Part shown: positions 1 through 8,104 of the stretch, in pieces
Layout of the letters: every line of letters starts with the position of its first letter
Numbering within the stretch: the stretch's first letter is position 1
Source: Desulfuribacillus alkaliarsenatis
Lineage (GTDB): Bacteria > Bacillota > Bacilli > Desulfuribacillales > Desulfuribacillaceae
Direction: 5' to 3'
DNA: 64,000 nt
Assembly: GCF_001730225.1 (NCBI RefSeq)
Contig: NZ_MIJE01000022.1
Span: 124,001 to 188,000 of the forward strand
Notes under the pieces: model-generated
Told to the model about the DNA's origin: nothing
The model's database searches: none
Seen by the model: only the letters and a program-made list of their open reading frames with translations
Made by a program: the position numbers and the translations under genes

Positions 1-1
1 A

Positions 2-139
2 GAATTAATTGCTACACCATACGGTTCGATAAAAATATCAGTATTTATTTTTATCGTATTAGGTTTCCTGGCCCTTTTATTGGCAGAAATCTTTTCTCAG
101 GCTATCAAGATTAAAGATGAAAATGATATGACGATATAA
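2..139 (+). CDS. C-terminal end of a DUF2975-like membrane protein (partial)
   Basis: An open frame enters from the left edge and ends at TAA 137-139. The visible 45 residues contain a hydrophobic membrane segment (SVFIFIVLGFLALLLAEIF) followed by a short charged tail ending KIKDENDMTI. That tail, a membrane helix then a QAxKIKDENDxTI end, is the usual C-terminus of DUF2975 proteins, and these are commonly paired with a small YozG-type helix-turn-helix protein exactly as here (start 12 bases downstream). The N-terminal part lies outside the window, so the call rests on the tail and the pairing. Function is unknown beyond being an integral membrane protein. Confidence 0.7.
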   Translation, partial: ELIATPYGSIKISVFIFIVLGFLALLLAEIFSQAIKIKDENDMTI

Positions 140-151
140 GGGGTGTAAGAG

Positions 152-364
152 ATGGCTATCAGAGTTAATCTAGATGTCATGATGGCAAAAAGAAAAATAT
201 CCTCTACAGAATTAGCTGAGGCTATTGGAATAACTAACGCGAATTTATCTATATTAAAAACAGGAAAAGCGAAGGCGGTGCGTTTTTCAACACTGGATGC
301 TATTTGTCGTGTGCTAAAGTGTCAGCCTGGAGATTTGTTAGAATTTTGTGAGGAAGATGAATAG
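152..364 (+). CDS. YozG-like Cro/C1-type helix-turn-helix regulator
   Basis: A 70-residue protein that is almost entirely one HTH domain: a MAKRKISSTELAEAIG helix pair, then the recognition region ITNANLSILKTGKAKAVRF, then DAICRVLKCQPGDLLEF. This matches the small YozG/XRE regulators (the CxPGDLLE ending is typical). An AGGGG-type ribosome site lies just before ATG 152. It follows the DUF2975-like gene by 12 bases and is presumably co-transcribed with it. The target is not visible; autoregulation of the pair is an inference. Confidence 0.85.
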   Translation: MAIRVNLDVMMAKRKISSTELAEAIGITNANLSILKTGKAKAVRFSTLDAICRVLKCQPGDLLEFCEEDE

Positions 365-462
365 AGTCTGTACAACACGTAAAGATTAGCTGATAATGCT
401 AAGTAACGATAAAATAGCAATAGATACAGAGCTTATTCAGAAGACGTATGGAGGTGCTTAAC

Positions 463-1590
463 ATGAATAAGAAATGGCTATTGCTATTTTTATTAATTCC
501 GGCATTATTACTAGCGTTTTGGCAAGTGGGTATTATCAATCATAACGATGATGAAGCTGATAACGATATGAACGGCACGTCATCAACGGATATAGTCAGT
601 AAAGAATATGAAATAGAAGTATTAGCTGAAGGATTGGAGATACCGTGGGAGATTGTTCCCCTACCTGACGGAAGGGTAATTATAACTGAGCGTCCTGGTC
701 GCATAGTAATGTTAGGGGTAGGCGAGATAGCAACTATACAGAATGTAGAACATATAGGTGAAGGTGGATTATTAGGGATGGTGCTAAGCCCTAATTTCAG
801 CGAAAATAATTACGTATATATCTATTATACTTACAGGGAAGGTAGTCAAATTTATAATAGAGTTTCTCGCTTAACGCTATTAGAAGAAACTTTATTTGAA
901 GAAACAGTTATAATAGATGAAATACCTGGAGCTAGAGTTCATAATGGTGGAAGAATTAAGTTCGGGCCAGATGATAAGCTATATGTTACTACGGGTGATG
1001 CACAGCAGCCTTCTTTGTCTCAAGACCTAGAATCGTTGGCAGGCAAGATTTTAAGACTAAATGAAGATGGTAGCATACCTGAAGATAACCCACTCCCTGA
1101 CAGCCCTATTTACGCATATGGTTTAAGAAACCCTCAAGGGTTGGCATGGCAGCCAGAATCAGGGCAGTTATTTGCGAGTGATCATGGTCCTACAATGCAG
1201 GATGAAATAAATATAATTACTCCAGGGGCAAATTATGGTTGGCCTATTGTTTCCTGTAGCGATTGGGATAATGAATATGAGTATCCCTTTATTTGTTATT
1301 TGGACTTTACGCTAGCACCTTCAGGCATGGATTTTTACAAGACTGCTGCAGGAGAAACTATGCATTCGTTATATGTTGCTGGTCTAAGGGGCAACATGAT
1401 TATGCGTATTAATATAGATAGCCAAACAAGCTCGCGTAGTCAAACTCCGATATTACAGGATTGGGGACGGTTACGTACTGTTGTTTACCACGAGGGGGCA
1501 CTCTATATAGCTACCAATAACAGAGATGGTCGAGGAGTGCCGAGTGATAATAATGACAAGGTTTTAAAGGTTACACGTATAAACGAGTAG
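463..1590 (+). CDS. Secreted PQQ-dependent sugar dehydrogenase-family protein (GSDH beta-propeller)
   Basis: ATG 463 was chosen over ATG 448 because GGAGGTG (450-456) sits 6 bases before it. The product is 375 residues with an N-terminal hydrophobic anchor or signal (KKWLLLFLLIPALLLAFW), a short acidic linker, then the soluble glucose/sorbosone dehydrogenase propeller. Family blocks visible are IPWEIVPLPDGRVIITERPGRI, a GLLGMVLSP block, VHNGGRIKFGPDDKLYVTTGD, YGLRNPQGLAW and PGANYGWP. Homologues oxidise aldose sugars with PQQ and calcium outside the membrane, but many Bacillota members have no proven substrate or cofactor supply. No PQQ biosynthesis genes are in the window. Confidence 0.85.
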   Translation: MNKKWLLLFLLIPALLLAFWQVGIINHNDDEADNDMNGTSSTDIVSKEYEIEVLAEGLEIPWEIVPLPDGRVIITERPGRIVMLGVGEIATIQNVEHIGEGGLLGMVLSPNFSENNYVYIYYTYREGSQIYNRVSRLTLLEETLFEETVIIDEIPGARVHNGGRIKFGPDDKLYVTTGDAQQPSLSQDLESLAGKILRLNEDGSIPEDNPLPDSPIYAYGLRNPQGLAWQPESGQLFASDHGPTMQDEINIITPGANYGWPIVSCSDWDNEYEYPFICYLDFTLAPSGMDFYKTAAGETMHSLYVAGLRGNMIMRINIDSQTSSRSQTPILQDWGRLRTVVYHEGALYIATNNRDGRGVPSDNNDKVLKVTRINE

Positions 1591-1620
1591 TTGCAATTGC
1601 CAAACAATGTATGTTACTAT
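1591..1620 (+). promoter_or_regulatory. Predicted promoter of the hflX leader
   Basis: TTGCAA (1591-1596) and TACTAT (1615-1620) are 18 bases apart, and a TG dinucleotide at 1612-1613 gives an extended -10. It would start a transcript near 1627, just before the leader peptide. Predicted from consensus only. Confidence 0.5.
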
Positions 1621-1653
1621 GAAAACATCTTAATGAACGGAGGGTTTCTTAAA

Positions 1654-1701
1654 ATGTGGATTTATTTGATGAGATTTCGTTTTGCAACTATTTGTGACTA
1701 A
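1654..1701 (+). CDS. Leader peptide of hflX attenuator (15 aa)
   Basis: ATG 1654 follows a strong GGAGGG site (1639-1644) and encodes MWIYLMRFRFATICD before TAA 1699-1701. There is no other gene between this ORF and hflX, and a terminator hairpin (1801-1830) lies downstream. Short leader ORFs of this kind precede antibiotic-induced ribosome-protection or rescue genes (hflXr, vmlR, bmrCD, erm), where a stalled ribosome changes RNA folding. The peptide is read directly from sequence; its regulatory role is inferred from the layout. Confidence 0.65.
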   Translation: MWIYLMRFRFATICD

Positions 1702-1712
1702 CTGAATAGTGA

Positions 1713-1892
1713 GGCTCTGTCTGTGTACAGAGAAAACGGGATTCGTCTGCCTATTTTTAAGAATACCTATTAACGATAAAATAATACCAAATTAGCGTTA
1801 AAGAGGGGGCACAAATCTACCCTCTTTTTTGTGTACAAAAAAATAGTCAAACGTTTTCTTGTGTTATCTCTGCGGCTGATAACAGTAGAGCC
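1713..1892 (+). promoter_or_regulatory. Candidate transcription attenuator upstream of hflX
   Basis: The 5' untranslated region holds several mutually exclusive pairings. CTCTGT 1715-1720 pairs with ACAGAG 1727-1732. GGCTCT 1713-1718 can instead pair with AGAGCC 1887-1892. GTTATC 1862-1867 pairs with GATAAC 1878-1883. An intrinsic terminator sits at 1801-1830. With the leader peptide at 1654-1701 this fits ribosome-stall-controlled antitermination. The pairings were found by eye and not by energy calculation. Confidence 0.5.
1801..1830 (+). terminator. Intrinsic terminator inside the hflX leader
   Basis: AAGAGGG (1801-1807) pairs with CCCTCTT (1820-1826), followed directly by a run of T. It lies about 100 bases before the hflX start and 100 bases after the leader peptide, so it would stop transcription before hflX unless relieved. 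Confidence 0.75.
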
Positions 1893-1928
1893 TTCGTTTT
1901 TAAATTCGAATTAACGGGGGAATAAAAT

Positions 1929-3248
1929 ATGGAACAATTATTAAAACAAACACAAAAACAAACCGCGATGGTAGCGGGTGTTAACCTAAAGAATAAAGAA
2001 AGCATGGAAAACTTTGAAAATTCAATAGAAGAACTAATCAACTTAGCAGATGCATGCGATATCAGTGTCGTTGGTCAGATAACGCAAAGAGCAGAAAAAG
2101 TGAATATTGCTCATTATCTAGGCAAAGGGAAAATTGATGAACTGATAGCCTTAATTGCAGAAAAAAACACAGATATGGTCATCTTCAACGATGAGTTATC
2201 TGGCTCGCAAATACGCAATCTAGAAGAAATGTTAGACTGTAGAGTCATAGACCGTACCGTTCTAATACTCGATATTTTTGCCCAACGAGCAAAAACAAAG
2301 GAAGCAAAACTGCAGGTAGAAGTAGCAAAGTTACAATATATGCTGCCACGACTAACTGGTCAAGGAGAAGCATTAAGTCGTCAAGGTGGTGGCTCTGGTT
2401 TGAAAAACAGAGGTGCTGGCGAGACGAAGCTAGAGCTGGATCGAAGAAAGATTGGCGAACAGATAAATATCCTTAACAAAGAATTGGAGCAGCTGGTGTC
2501 TAGGCGAAAAAACCAGCGTGCAAAGCGTGCGAAAAGGGAAATACCTGTGGTTGCATTAGTGGGATATACGAATGCTGGGAAGTCAACGGTTATGAATGCG
2601 ATGATTGATTTGTTTCATCCGTCAACTGATAAAACATCAACCGATAAAAAAGTGTTCGAAAAGAATATGTTGTTTGCAACCTTGGAAACATCAGTTAGAA
2701 GTATAAAGTTACCAGATAATAAAAAGTTTTTATTAACTGATACTGTAGGCTTTATTAGCAAATTGCCACATAATCTTGTTAAGGCATTTCGTTCGACTTT
2801 AGAAGAAGTTGCAGAAGCTGATTTACTAATTCACGTGGTTGATTTCTCAAATCCTAACTACGAGCAGCAGATTCAAGTGACAAATACGACATTGAAGGAC
2901 ATAGGGATTGACGATATTCCAATGATTTACGCATGCAACAAAACAGATTTACTAGATGATAACATTTCAACTATCAATATAGATATCAACACAGAAAATT
3001 CAGACCAAATCTATATTTCCGCTAAATATAAAAAAGGAGTTTCAGAGCTAGTAGATGCTATTAAAGAAAAAGTATTTACGGATTATATTGATTGTAGGTT
3101 GTTAATACCCCATGACAAAGGGAACATCGTATCTTACCTGAACGAACATGCACATATAAAAGAAACCAAGTATGAGAATGAAGGTACACTCATTTCGTTG
3201 GAATGTAAACAAGCCGACTATCAACGATACCAACAGTATTTAGTTTGA
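1929..3248 (+). CDS. hflX: GTPase HflX (ribosome-splitting, possibly HflXr-type)
   Basis: A 439-residue protein with the full HflX plan: the N-terminal HflX domain ([56 protein letters not shown]-like block), a [21 protein letters not shown] linker, and a G domain with P-loop GYTNAGKST at about residues 212-220, DTVGF as G3 and NKTD as G4. HflX binds the 50S subunit and splits stalled or drug-bound ribosomes. In Listeria and others a duplicate called HflXr gives macrolide and lincosamide resistance and is controlled by an attenuating leader, as seems to be the case here. A G-rich ribosome site precedes ATG 1929. Whether a second housekeeping hflX exists cannot be seen. Confidence 0.92.
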   Translation: [439 protein letters not shown]

Positions 3249-3329
3249 GTCATCCTACAAAATCTGGCAATAAAAGTCGGATAATTCATTTTTGTTTCTG
3301 CTACGCTATAGATATGAGGAGGTCAGAGG

Positions 3330-4202
3330 ATGGATTCACTGAAAAGAATGAATGAAGCGCTTAGCTATATTGAAGAAAAGCTCACAGACGAAATAGACTT
3401 AAAAGAAGTTGCTAGAATTGCCTTTTGCTCAGAGTATCATTTTCAGAGAATGTTCTCGTTTCTAGCGGGGGTTACACTATCGGAGTATATTAGGCGCAGA
3501 CGACTTACCCTAGCTGCATTTGAGCTTATGGAAGATAACATAAGAGTGATTGATGTTGCTGTAAAATATGGGTATCGCTCAGCGGACTCTTTTACAAGGG
3601 CTTTTCAAGAGCTACATGGGATTGTACCTTCTAAGGCTAGAAGCGAGGGGCAATTGCTAAAAGCGTATCCAAAAATGACCTTCCAATTATCTATTAAAGG
3701 TGGTAGCGAGATGAACTATCGAATTGTAGAAAAAGAAGCATTTAGTATTGTTGGAATTATGAAAAGGGTACCTATTATTTTCAATGGAGTTAACCCAGAA
3801 ATTGCTGAGATGTGGAAAAGCTTAAATAATGAAACCATAAGTAAACTAAAAGAATTATCAAACATAGAACCGATTGGTATGCTTAGCGCATCTACTAACT
3901 TTTCCGAAGGTAGAATGGAAGAGAAGGGAGAACTGGACCATTACATTGGTGTAGCAACAACGAATGAATGTCCAGATGATTTAGTAGAGTTGAAAGTAGC
4001 AGCTTCAACATGGGTAGTTTTCGAAGCCGTAGGTCCTTTTCCAGAGACACTTCAAGATGTCTGGGGACGTATCTATTCTGAATGGTTTCCAGCATCAAAT
4101 TATGAAATAGCAGTAGGACCAGAAATCTTATGGAATGAGAATAAAGATTTAACAGCACCAAACTTCAAAAGTGAAATATGGATTCCAGTTATTAAAAGAT
4201 AG
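3330..4202 (+). CDS. AraC-family regulator with GyrI-like effector-binding domain
   Basis: A 290-residue protein. Residues about 1-105 are an AraC DNA-binding domain with two helix-turn-helix units ([21 protein letters not shown] and [21 protein letters not shown], ending HGIVPSKAR). From about residue 128 ([11 protein letters not shown]) a GyrI-like/BmrR C-terminal small-molecule-binding domain runs to the end. This N-HTH, C-GyrI order is that of the Rob/TipA-like multidrug sensors in Bacillota. An AGGAGG site (3316-3322 area) precedes ATG 3330. It stands alone, so its target is unknown; the next gene is a tiny membrane protein. Confidence 0.88.
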   Translation: MDSLKRMNEALSYIEEKLTDEIDLKEVARIAFCSEYHFQRMFSFLAGVTLSEYIRRRRLTLAAFELMEDNIRVIDVAVKYGYRSADSFTRAFQELHGIVPSKARSEGQLLKAYPKMTFQLSIKGGSEMNYRIVEKEAFSIVGIMKRVPIIFNGVNPEIAEMWKSLNNETISKLKELSNIEPIGMLSASTNFSEGRMEEKGELDHYIGVATTNECPDDLVELKVAASTWVVFEAVGPFPETLQDVWGRIYSEWFPASNYEIAVGPEILWNENKDLTAPNFKSEIWIPVIKR

Positions 4203-4284
4203 TTAAGTTTTACATCTTTAATTGATTTTCAAAGCTTTAAAGACATACAATAAACAACTGAAGTGTTACACAGGAGGTATTATT

Positions 4285-4512
4285 ATGAGAAGCTGGATGA
4301 ACGAAATATTTGAGTCTACAAAGCAATATACTATGTTAGATTTTAGCTTTTTGAAAATTTGTCTAATTTCTTTGGGTATACTCTTGGGAGTCTATTTTTC
4401 AGAACTCTTTTTGTCTTATATTTTTATAGTGTGGACTATAGCCATAGTTTCATATGTTTTCATAATGTATAAAACATTTGGAAAATATCTTAGGAGCAAT
4501 AGTTCAAGATAA
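4285..4512 (+). CDS. Small membrane protein, function unknown
   Basis: ATG 4285 is preceded by AGGAGG (4272-4278) and gives 75 residues; the longer frame from 4222 has no ribosome site. Two hydrophobic segments (about residues 22-40 and 44-62) are visible with a basic C-terminus (KYLRSNSSR). No family was recognised. An intrinsic terminator follows at 4551-4583. Confidence 0.6.
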   Translation: MRSWMNEIFESTKQYTMLDFSFLKICLISLGILLGVYFSELFLSYIFIVWTIAIVSYVFIMYKTFGKYLRSNSSR

Positions 4513-4550
4513 CAACTTAACTTAATCTTACGTTGTATATGTTAACAAGA

Positions 4551-4583
4551 GGCAATTCCTATTTTGATTAGGGTTGCCTTTTT
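4551..4583 (+). terminator. Intrinsic terminator
   Basis: GGCAA-CCTA (4551-4561, two-base bulge) pairs with TAGG-TTGCC (4569-4578), followed by TTTTT. It ends the small membrane protein unit before the GntR promoter. Confidence 0.7.
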
Positions 4584-4619
4584 CATTTTGTAGAAAATGA
4601 CTTTATGACTGTCTTTTTA

Positions 4620-4708
4620 TTGACAAATAACTGCGCGTCTTATATAGTTATATACACAACTATATAACTATATAAGAATGCAACTATACAGTGATTCAAC
4701 TATATAAC
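4620..4708 (+). promoter_or_regulatory. Promoter and palindromic operator of the GntR-ABC operon
   Basis: TTGACA (4620-4625), 17 bases, then TATAGT (4643-4648). A perfect inverted repeat, TATATAGTTATATA (4641-4654) and TATATAACTATATA (4661-4674) with a 6-base spacer, covers the -10 and the start point. An AACTATATAAC-like half recurs at about 4698-4708. This is the expected binding site for the GntR protein encoded next, giving autorepression. Confidence 0.75.
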
Positions 4709-4731
4709 AATGAGCGGAGGTGACTCGAACA

Positions 4732-5112
4732 TTGAGTAAATCTTTAGATGATAAAAAGCCAATATTTATTCAAATAAAAGAAGTTATAGAAGACCAGATC
4801 ATTAATGAACAACTAAAAGAACACGATCAAATCCCATCAACGAACCAACTCGTTCAGTTTTATAAGGTGAATCACATCACTGTTTCGAAGGGAATTAACC
4901 TCCTTGTGGAAGAAGAGGTTGTTTACAAAAAGAGGGGTGTTGGAATGTATGTGGCAGAAGGGGCAAAAGAAAAATTGGTGCTACAACGAAGAGAAGGTTT
5001 TGCTGAGGAATTTGTTCTACCAATGTTAAAAGAAGCGAAAAAACTGAAATTGTCAGACGACGAAATCGTGAGAATAATGAAGAAGTTGAAGGGGAGTGTG
5101 AAAGTTGACTAG
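4732..5112 (+). CDS. GntR-family (YtrA-like) transcriptional regulator
   Basis: TTG 4732 was chosen because CGGAGGTGA (4715-4723) sits 8 bases upstream; the GTG at 4720 lies inside that site. The product is 126 residues: a winged helix of GntR type (KPIFIQIKEVIEDQI, then IPSTNQLVQFYKVNHITVSKGINLLVEEEVVYKKRGVGMYV) and a short C-terminal helix region without a large effector domain, as in the YtrA subfamily. These repress ABC transporter operons and respond to cell-envelope antibiotics in Bacillus. Its end overlaps the ABC ATPase gene by 8 bases, so the two are translationally coupled. Confidence 0.88.
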   Translation: MSKSLDDKKPIFIQIKEVIEDQIINEQLKEHDQIPSTNQLVQFYKVNHITVSKGINLLVEEEVVYKKRGVGMYVAEGAKEKLVLQRREGFAEEFVLPMLKEAKKLKLSDDEIVRIMKKLKGSVKVD

Positions 5113-5995
5113 GAAAGTGGAGGCAAAGAATGTAAGTGTTTCTTATAAAGAATTTGAAGCATTGAGTGATATTAACTTTTCGTTAGAAAACGGTAAAATT
5201 TATGGGTTAATCGGTAGAAATGGTGCTGGGAAAACGAGTCTACTATCTGTAGTAGCTGGATACCGAAATGTGACTAGTGGAGAAATGCAAATAGATGGAG
5301 AAAGTGTTTTTGAAAATGAGAAAGCAATGTCTCAAATTACATTCGTTCATCAAACAGACTATAAGGACGAATATGATACAATAAATGAGTTTTTTGAACT
5401 GGCAGAGCGCTATCGTCATACCTTTGATCGAAAATATGCAGAGCAATTAGTAGAATTATTTCAACTTCCAAAAGACAAAGCATTAAGAAAGTTTTCTACG
5501 GGAATGCAGTCGGCTTTTAATGTAACAATCGGGCTAGCGAATAGAACTCCAATCACCATATTCGATGAGGCATACCAAGGTATGGATGCACCAACGCGAG
5601 AAATTTTTTACAAAGAAATACTAGAAGAGCAAGCACGTTACCCTCGACTTTTCATTTTAGCTACTCACCTAGTATCTGAAATGGAGTACTTGTTTGACGA
5701 GGTTATTATTATTCATAAAGGAAAACTATTAGTTCAAGAGGAAATGGATTCTTTCATACAAAAAGGGTTCTCTTTGACAGGTGCTATTAGTGATGTAGAC
5801 GAAGTAATCTCTGGACTTGACGCATTAGCTGGACTTAACGTATTAAGTGAACAACAGCTTGGGGGAACAAAGTCAGTGATGGTGTACGGAAAATTACCGA
5901 AAGAAAAAGAAGATGATGTTAAACGAAAAGGTTTAGAAATAGGAAATGTTTCACTTCATGATTTGTTTATTCAATTAACAAAGGGGGGAGAGTAA
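5105..5995 (+). CDS. ABC transporter ATP-binding protein (YtrB-like)
   Basis: Starts at TTG 5105, overlapping the regulator. The 296 residues show Walker A GRNGAGKTS (about residues 37-45), a degenerate signature FSTGMQSA, Walker B ITIFDEAYQGMD and the switch histidine in LATHLVSE. The signature is not the consensus LSGGQ, as is common in this YtrB/bacitracin-type group. The C-terminal 80 residues are an accessory domain. It should pair with the permease encoded immediately downstream; the cargo is unknown and may be an antibiotic or a lipid-linked precursor. Confidence 0.9.
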   Translation: MTRKVEAKNVSVSYKEFEALSDINFSLENGKIYGLIGRNGAGKTSLLSVVAGYRNVTSGEMQIDGESVFENEKAMSQITFVHQTDYKDEYDTINEFFELAERYRHTFDRKYAEQLVELFQLPKDKALRKFSTGMQSAFNVTIGLANRTPITIFDEAYQGMDAPTREIFYKEILEEQARYPRLFILATHLVSEMEYLFDEVIIIHKGKLLVQEEMDSFIQKGFSLTGAISDVDEVISGLDALAGLNVLSEQQLGGTKSVMVYGKLPKEKEDDVKRKGLEIGNVSLHDLFIQLTKGGE

Positions 5996-6700
5996 ATGAA
6001 CGAAATGGGCAAAAAGGTAACTGTTGACCTATATTTGGTGCAAATGAAATGGGTGGCGTGGTACTTGCCAATTGTTTATGTTATTTACTTTGCAGTTGTT
6101 TGGTTCCTAGGATTAGAGATGAGATCGATGTCGCTACTCACATTCACTTTTCAAACAGCAACGATGTTTATGCTCATTTGTGGAATTCTTTCCAGCTTAG
6201 CTTTTCTACCAATGTATGTGAAGCATGGTGTTACTAGAAAATCGTACTTTCAAGGTGCAATTCTTTCATCAATCGGATTAGCAATAAGTATCATTGGAAT
6301 TACTGCTGTTGTGACATGGGTAATAAGTTTATTTGAAATAGCAATATTCGCGGAGGTTGAGTTATCGTCACTCGGAGTGAATAGTTGGCTATTAACTACT
6401 CTCTCATATATCATTGTAGTCATGATATATTTTCTAGTTGGATGGCTTGTTGGATTAGGTTTTTATCGATATGGAGGTGCTGGAGGATTTGCTTCAATAT
6501 TGATTGCCATCGTCATAGTATCTCTAAGTGATTTATTATGGGCTTTTGGTACACCTAAACCAATTATGGTAGGGTTCCTTAACTTAAATATTGCTACGCC
6601 TAATCTTGCCGTTGCGTTTGTAGGATCCATCGTTTTAGCAGCGATATCTATGATGTTAGTTCACAAACTAGTAAAAGACACACCGATTAAAATCGAGTAA
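5996..6700 (+). CDS. ABC transporter permease subunit (ytr-type operon)
   Basis: A 234-residue integral membrane protein whose ATG directly follows the ATPase stop codon, with a GGGGGGAG ribosome site inside the upstream gene. About six hydrophobic segments are visible, e.g. YLPIVYVIYFAVVWFLGL, FMLICGILSSLAFLPMYV and IIVVMIYFLVGWLVGLGF. The sequence VKHGVTRKSYFQGA after the second helix resembles the cytoplasmic loop of YtrC/ABC-2-like permeases. It completes a three-gene regulator-ATPase-permease operon. The transported molecule is not known. Confidence 0.78.
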   Translation: MNEMGKKVTVDLYLVQMKWVAWYLPIVYVIYFAVVWFLGLEMRSMSLLTFTFQTATMFMLICGILSSLAFLPMYVKHGVTRKSYFQGAILSSIGLAISIIGITAVVTWVISLFEIAIFAEVELSSLGVNSWLLTTLSYIIVVMIYFLVGWLVGLGFYRYGGAGGFASILIAIVIVSLSDLLWAFGTPKPIMVGFLNLNIATPNLAVAFVGSIVLAAISMMLVHKLVKDTPIKIE

Positions 6701-6775
6701 CTCTAAACTAGCGAATGATAGTTTTTAAACTCACTAACACATAAATGGAATAAAATGAAAAGGAGGGGAAAATAT

Positions 6776-7480
6776 ATGCTAACAGCAGAAGGGTTCATTA
6801 AAGAACTACAAAAGCACTATGATGAGAAGGAATTGGTTAAAATTGACCGTTTCTTCAAGGGGAATGATTATGAAACCAAAGCATTAGGAGTGCGTTTCGG
6901 AAACGTATTTGCAATTGCTAAAACCTATAAAAATCTTACAATTGAAGAAATTGAAAAGCTTTTAGACAGTAACTATTATGAAGTGCGGATGGGTGCTGTG
7001 ACAATTATGCGTCATAAAGCTCGTCAGAAGCAAACAACAGAAGAAGTAAAAGAACAACTGTATCATCTCTACTTTCGTCGTCATGATCGGATTAATAATT
7101 GGGACCTGGTTGATGCTGCCGCAGCCGATGTAATAGGTGGGTATCTTTACGAGAAAGATCGTAGCCCCCTTTATCAATTGGCGCAATCTGAAAATGTTTG
7201 GGAACGAAGAACTGCCATTGTGAGCACACATTACTTTATAAAGCAAGGTGATGTTCAAGAAACTTTTGCACTAGCAGAAATACTACGTAACGATGACAAT
7301 GAATACATCAACAAAGCCGTAGGAAGTTGGGTGCGAGAAGCTGGGAAAAAAGATGAAAAAGCCCTATTAAAGTTTCTAGAATCCTACGCATCTAGCTTGC
7401 CAAGAGTTACCCTGCGCTTTGCAGTTGAAAAGCTTAGTGCCGAACAGAAAAAATATTATATGAGCAAGAAAGAAAATTAA
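6776..7480 (+). CDS. DNA alkylation repair protein of the AlkD family
   Basis: ATG 6776 follows AGGAGGGG (6761-6768); the ATG at 6755 lies before that site. The 234-residue protein is all-helical HEAT-repeat-like. Counting from this start, Trp109 and Asp113 occur in NNWDLVD and an Arg pair in WERR at 142-145, matching the aromatic cleft and catalytic Asp region of Bacillus AlkD. AlkD excises positively charged alkyl bases such as 3-methyladenine and 7-methylguanine without flipping the base. It is followed 42 bases later by an O6-methylguanine methyltransferase, so the two form an alkylation-damage pair. Confidence 0.87.
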   Translation: MLTAEGFIKELQKHYDEKELVKIDRFFKGNDYETKALGVRFGNVFAIAKTYKNLTIEEIEKLLDSNYYEVRMGAVTIMRHKARQKQTTEEVKEQLYHLYFRRHDRINNWDLVDAAAADVIGGYLYEKDRSPLYQLAQSENVWERRTAIVSTHYFIKQGDVQETFALAEILRNDDNEYINKAVGSWVREAGKKDEKALLKFLESYASSLPRVTLRFAVEKLSAEQKKYYMSKKEN

Positions 7481-7522
7481 TGCGCCTGACTTTATTCTAA
7501 TCCAATGCAGAGGATGAAAATA

Positions 7523-8059
7523 ATGAAAATACAGTATTTATACAAATACAATGCACATATTGGGACACTAACTATAACCAGTGATGGTGAACACATCATT
7601 GGATTATGGTTGAATGATATAGATCTTAAAGAAAGTACAGAAATAAAAGAGGTGGGCCCAACCGAAATAGCAGTTTTCAAGGAAGCTAAAAGCTGGCTCG
7701 ATCTTTATTTTGATGGCAAAGTTCCAGGGTTTATGCCACCAATACTTACTAATGGAACAGCGTTTCGCCAGTCTGTATGGAAGATTCTTTGTGAAATTCC
7801 GTATGGGGAAGTAATAACATATGGAGATATAGCTAAGAAGATTGCGTTACAACTTGGCAAACAACGAATGTCCGCGCAAGCCGTTGGAGGCGCAGTTGGG
7901 AGTAATCCTATCTCAATCCTAATTCCGTGTCACCGAGTGGTTGGGGCCAGTGGTAATCTGACGGGCTACGTTGGCGGATTAGATAAAAAAGCACGTCTAC
8001 TAGAATTAGAAGGTTTAGATATGAATAGATTTTTCATACCAAACTCCCCTAAACGTTGA
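7523..8059 (+). CDS. ogt: Methylated-DNA--protein-cysteine methyltransferase (Ogt type)
   Basis: Three in-frame ATGs exist (7505, 7514, 7523); the last has AGAGGA (7509-7514) at proper distance and gives 178 residues. The suicide cysteine is in IPCHRVVGASG (Cys136 from this start), preceded by the helix-turn-helix block EIPYGEVITYGDIA and RMSAQAVGGAVGSNP, and followed by LTGYVGGLDKKARLLELE. It removes alkyl groups from O6-guanine in one irreversible transfer. The last bases of the gene form the 5' arm of a terminator. It is likely co-expressed with the AlkD gene. Confidence 0.93.
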   Translation: MKIQYLYKYNAHIGTLTITSDGEHIIGLWLNDIDLKESTEIKEVGPTEIAVFKEAKSWLDLYFDGKVPGFMPPILTNGTAFRQSVWKILCEIPYGEVITYGDIAKKIALQLGKQRMSAQAVGGAVGSNPISILIPCHRVVGASGNLTGYVGGLDKKARLLELEGLDMNRFFIPNSPKR

Positions 8060-8073
8060 TTAGGGGAGTTTTT
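8043..8073 (+). terminator. Intrinsic terminator overlapping the ogt stop codon
   Basis: ACTCCCCTAA (8043-8052) and TTAGGGGAGT (8060-8069) form a perfect 10-bp stem with a 7-base loop containing the stop codon, followed by T residues. Confidence 0.85.
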
Positions 8074-8104
8074 AAAATAATATCAATTGTTTTGGGCGGT
8101 GTTA

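Noticed and set aside
3895-4161. 88-residue minus-strand ORF in the AraC/GyrI gene
   Set aside because: Antisense to a well-formed effector-binding domain and without a ribosome site.
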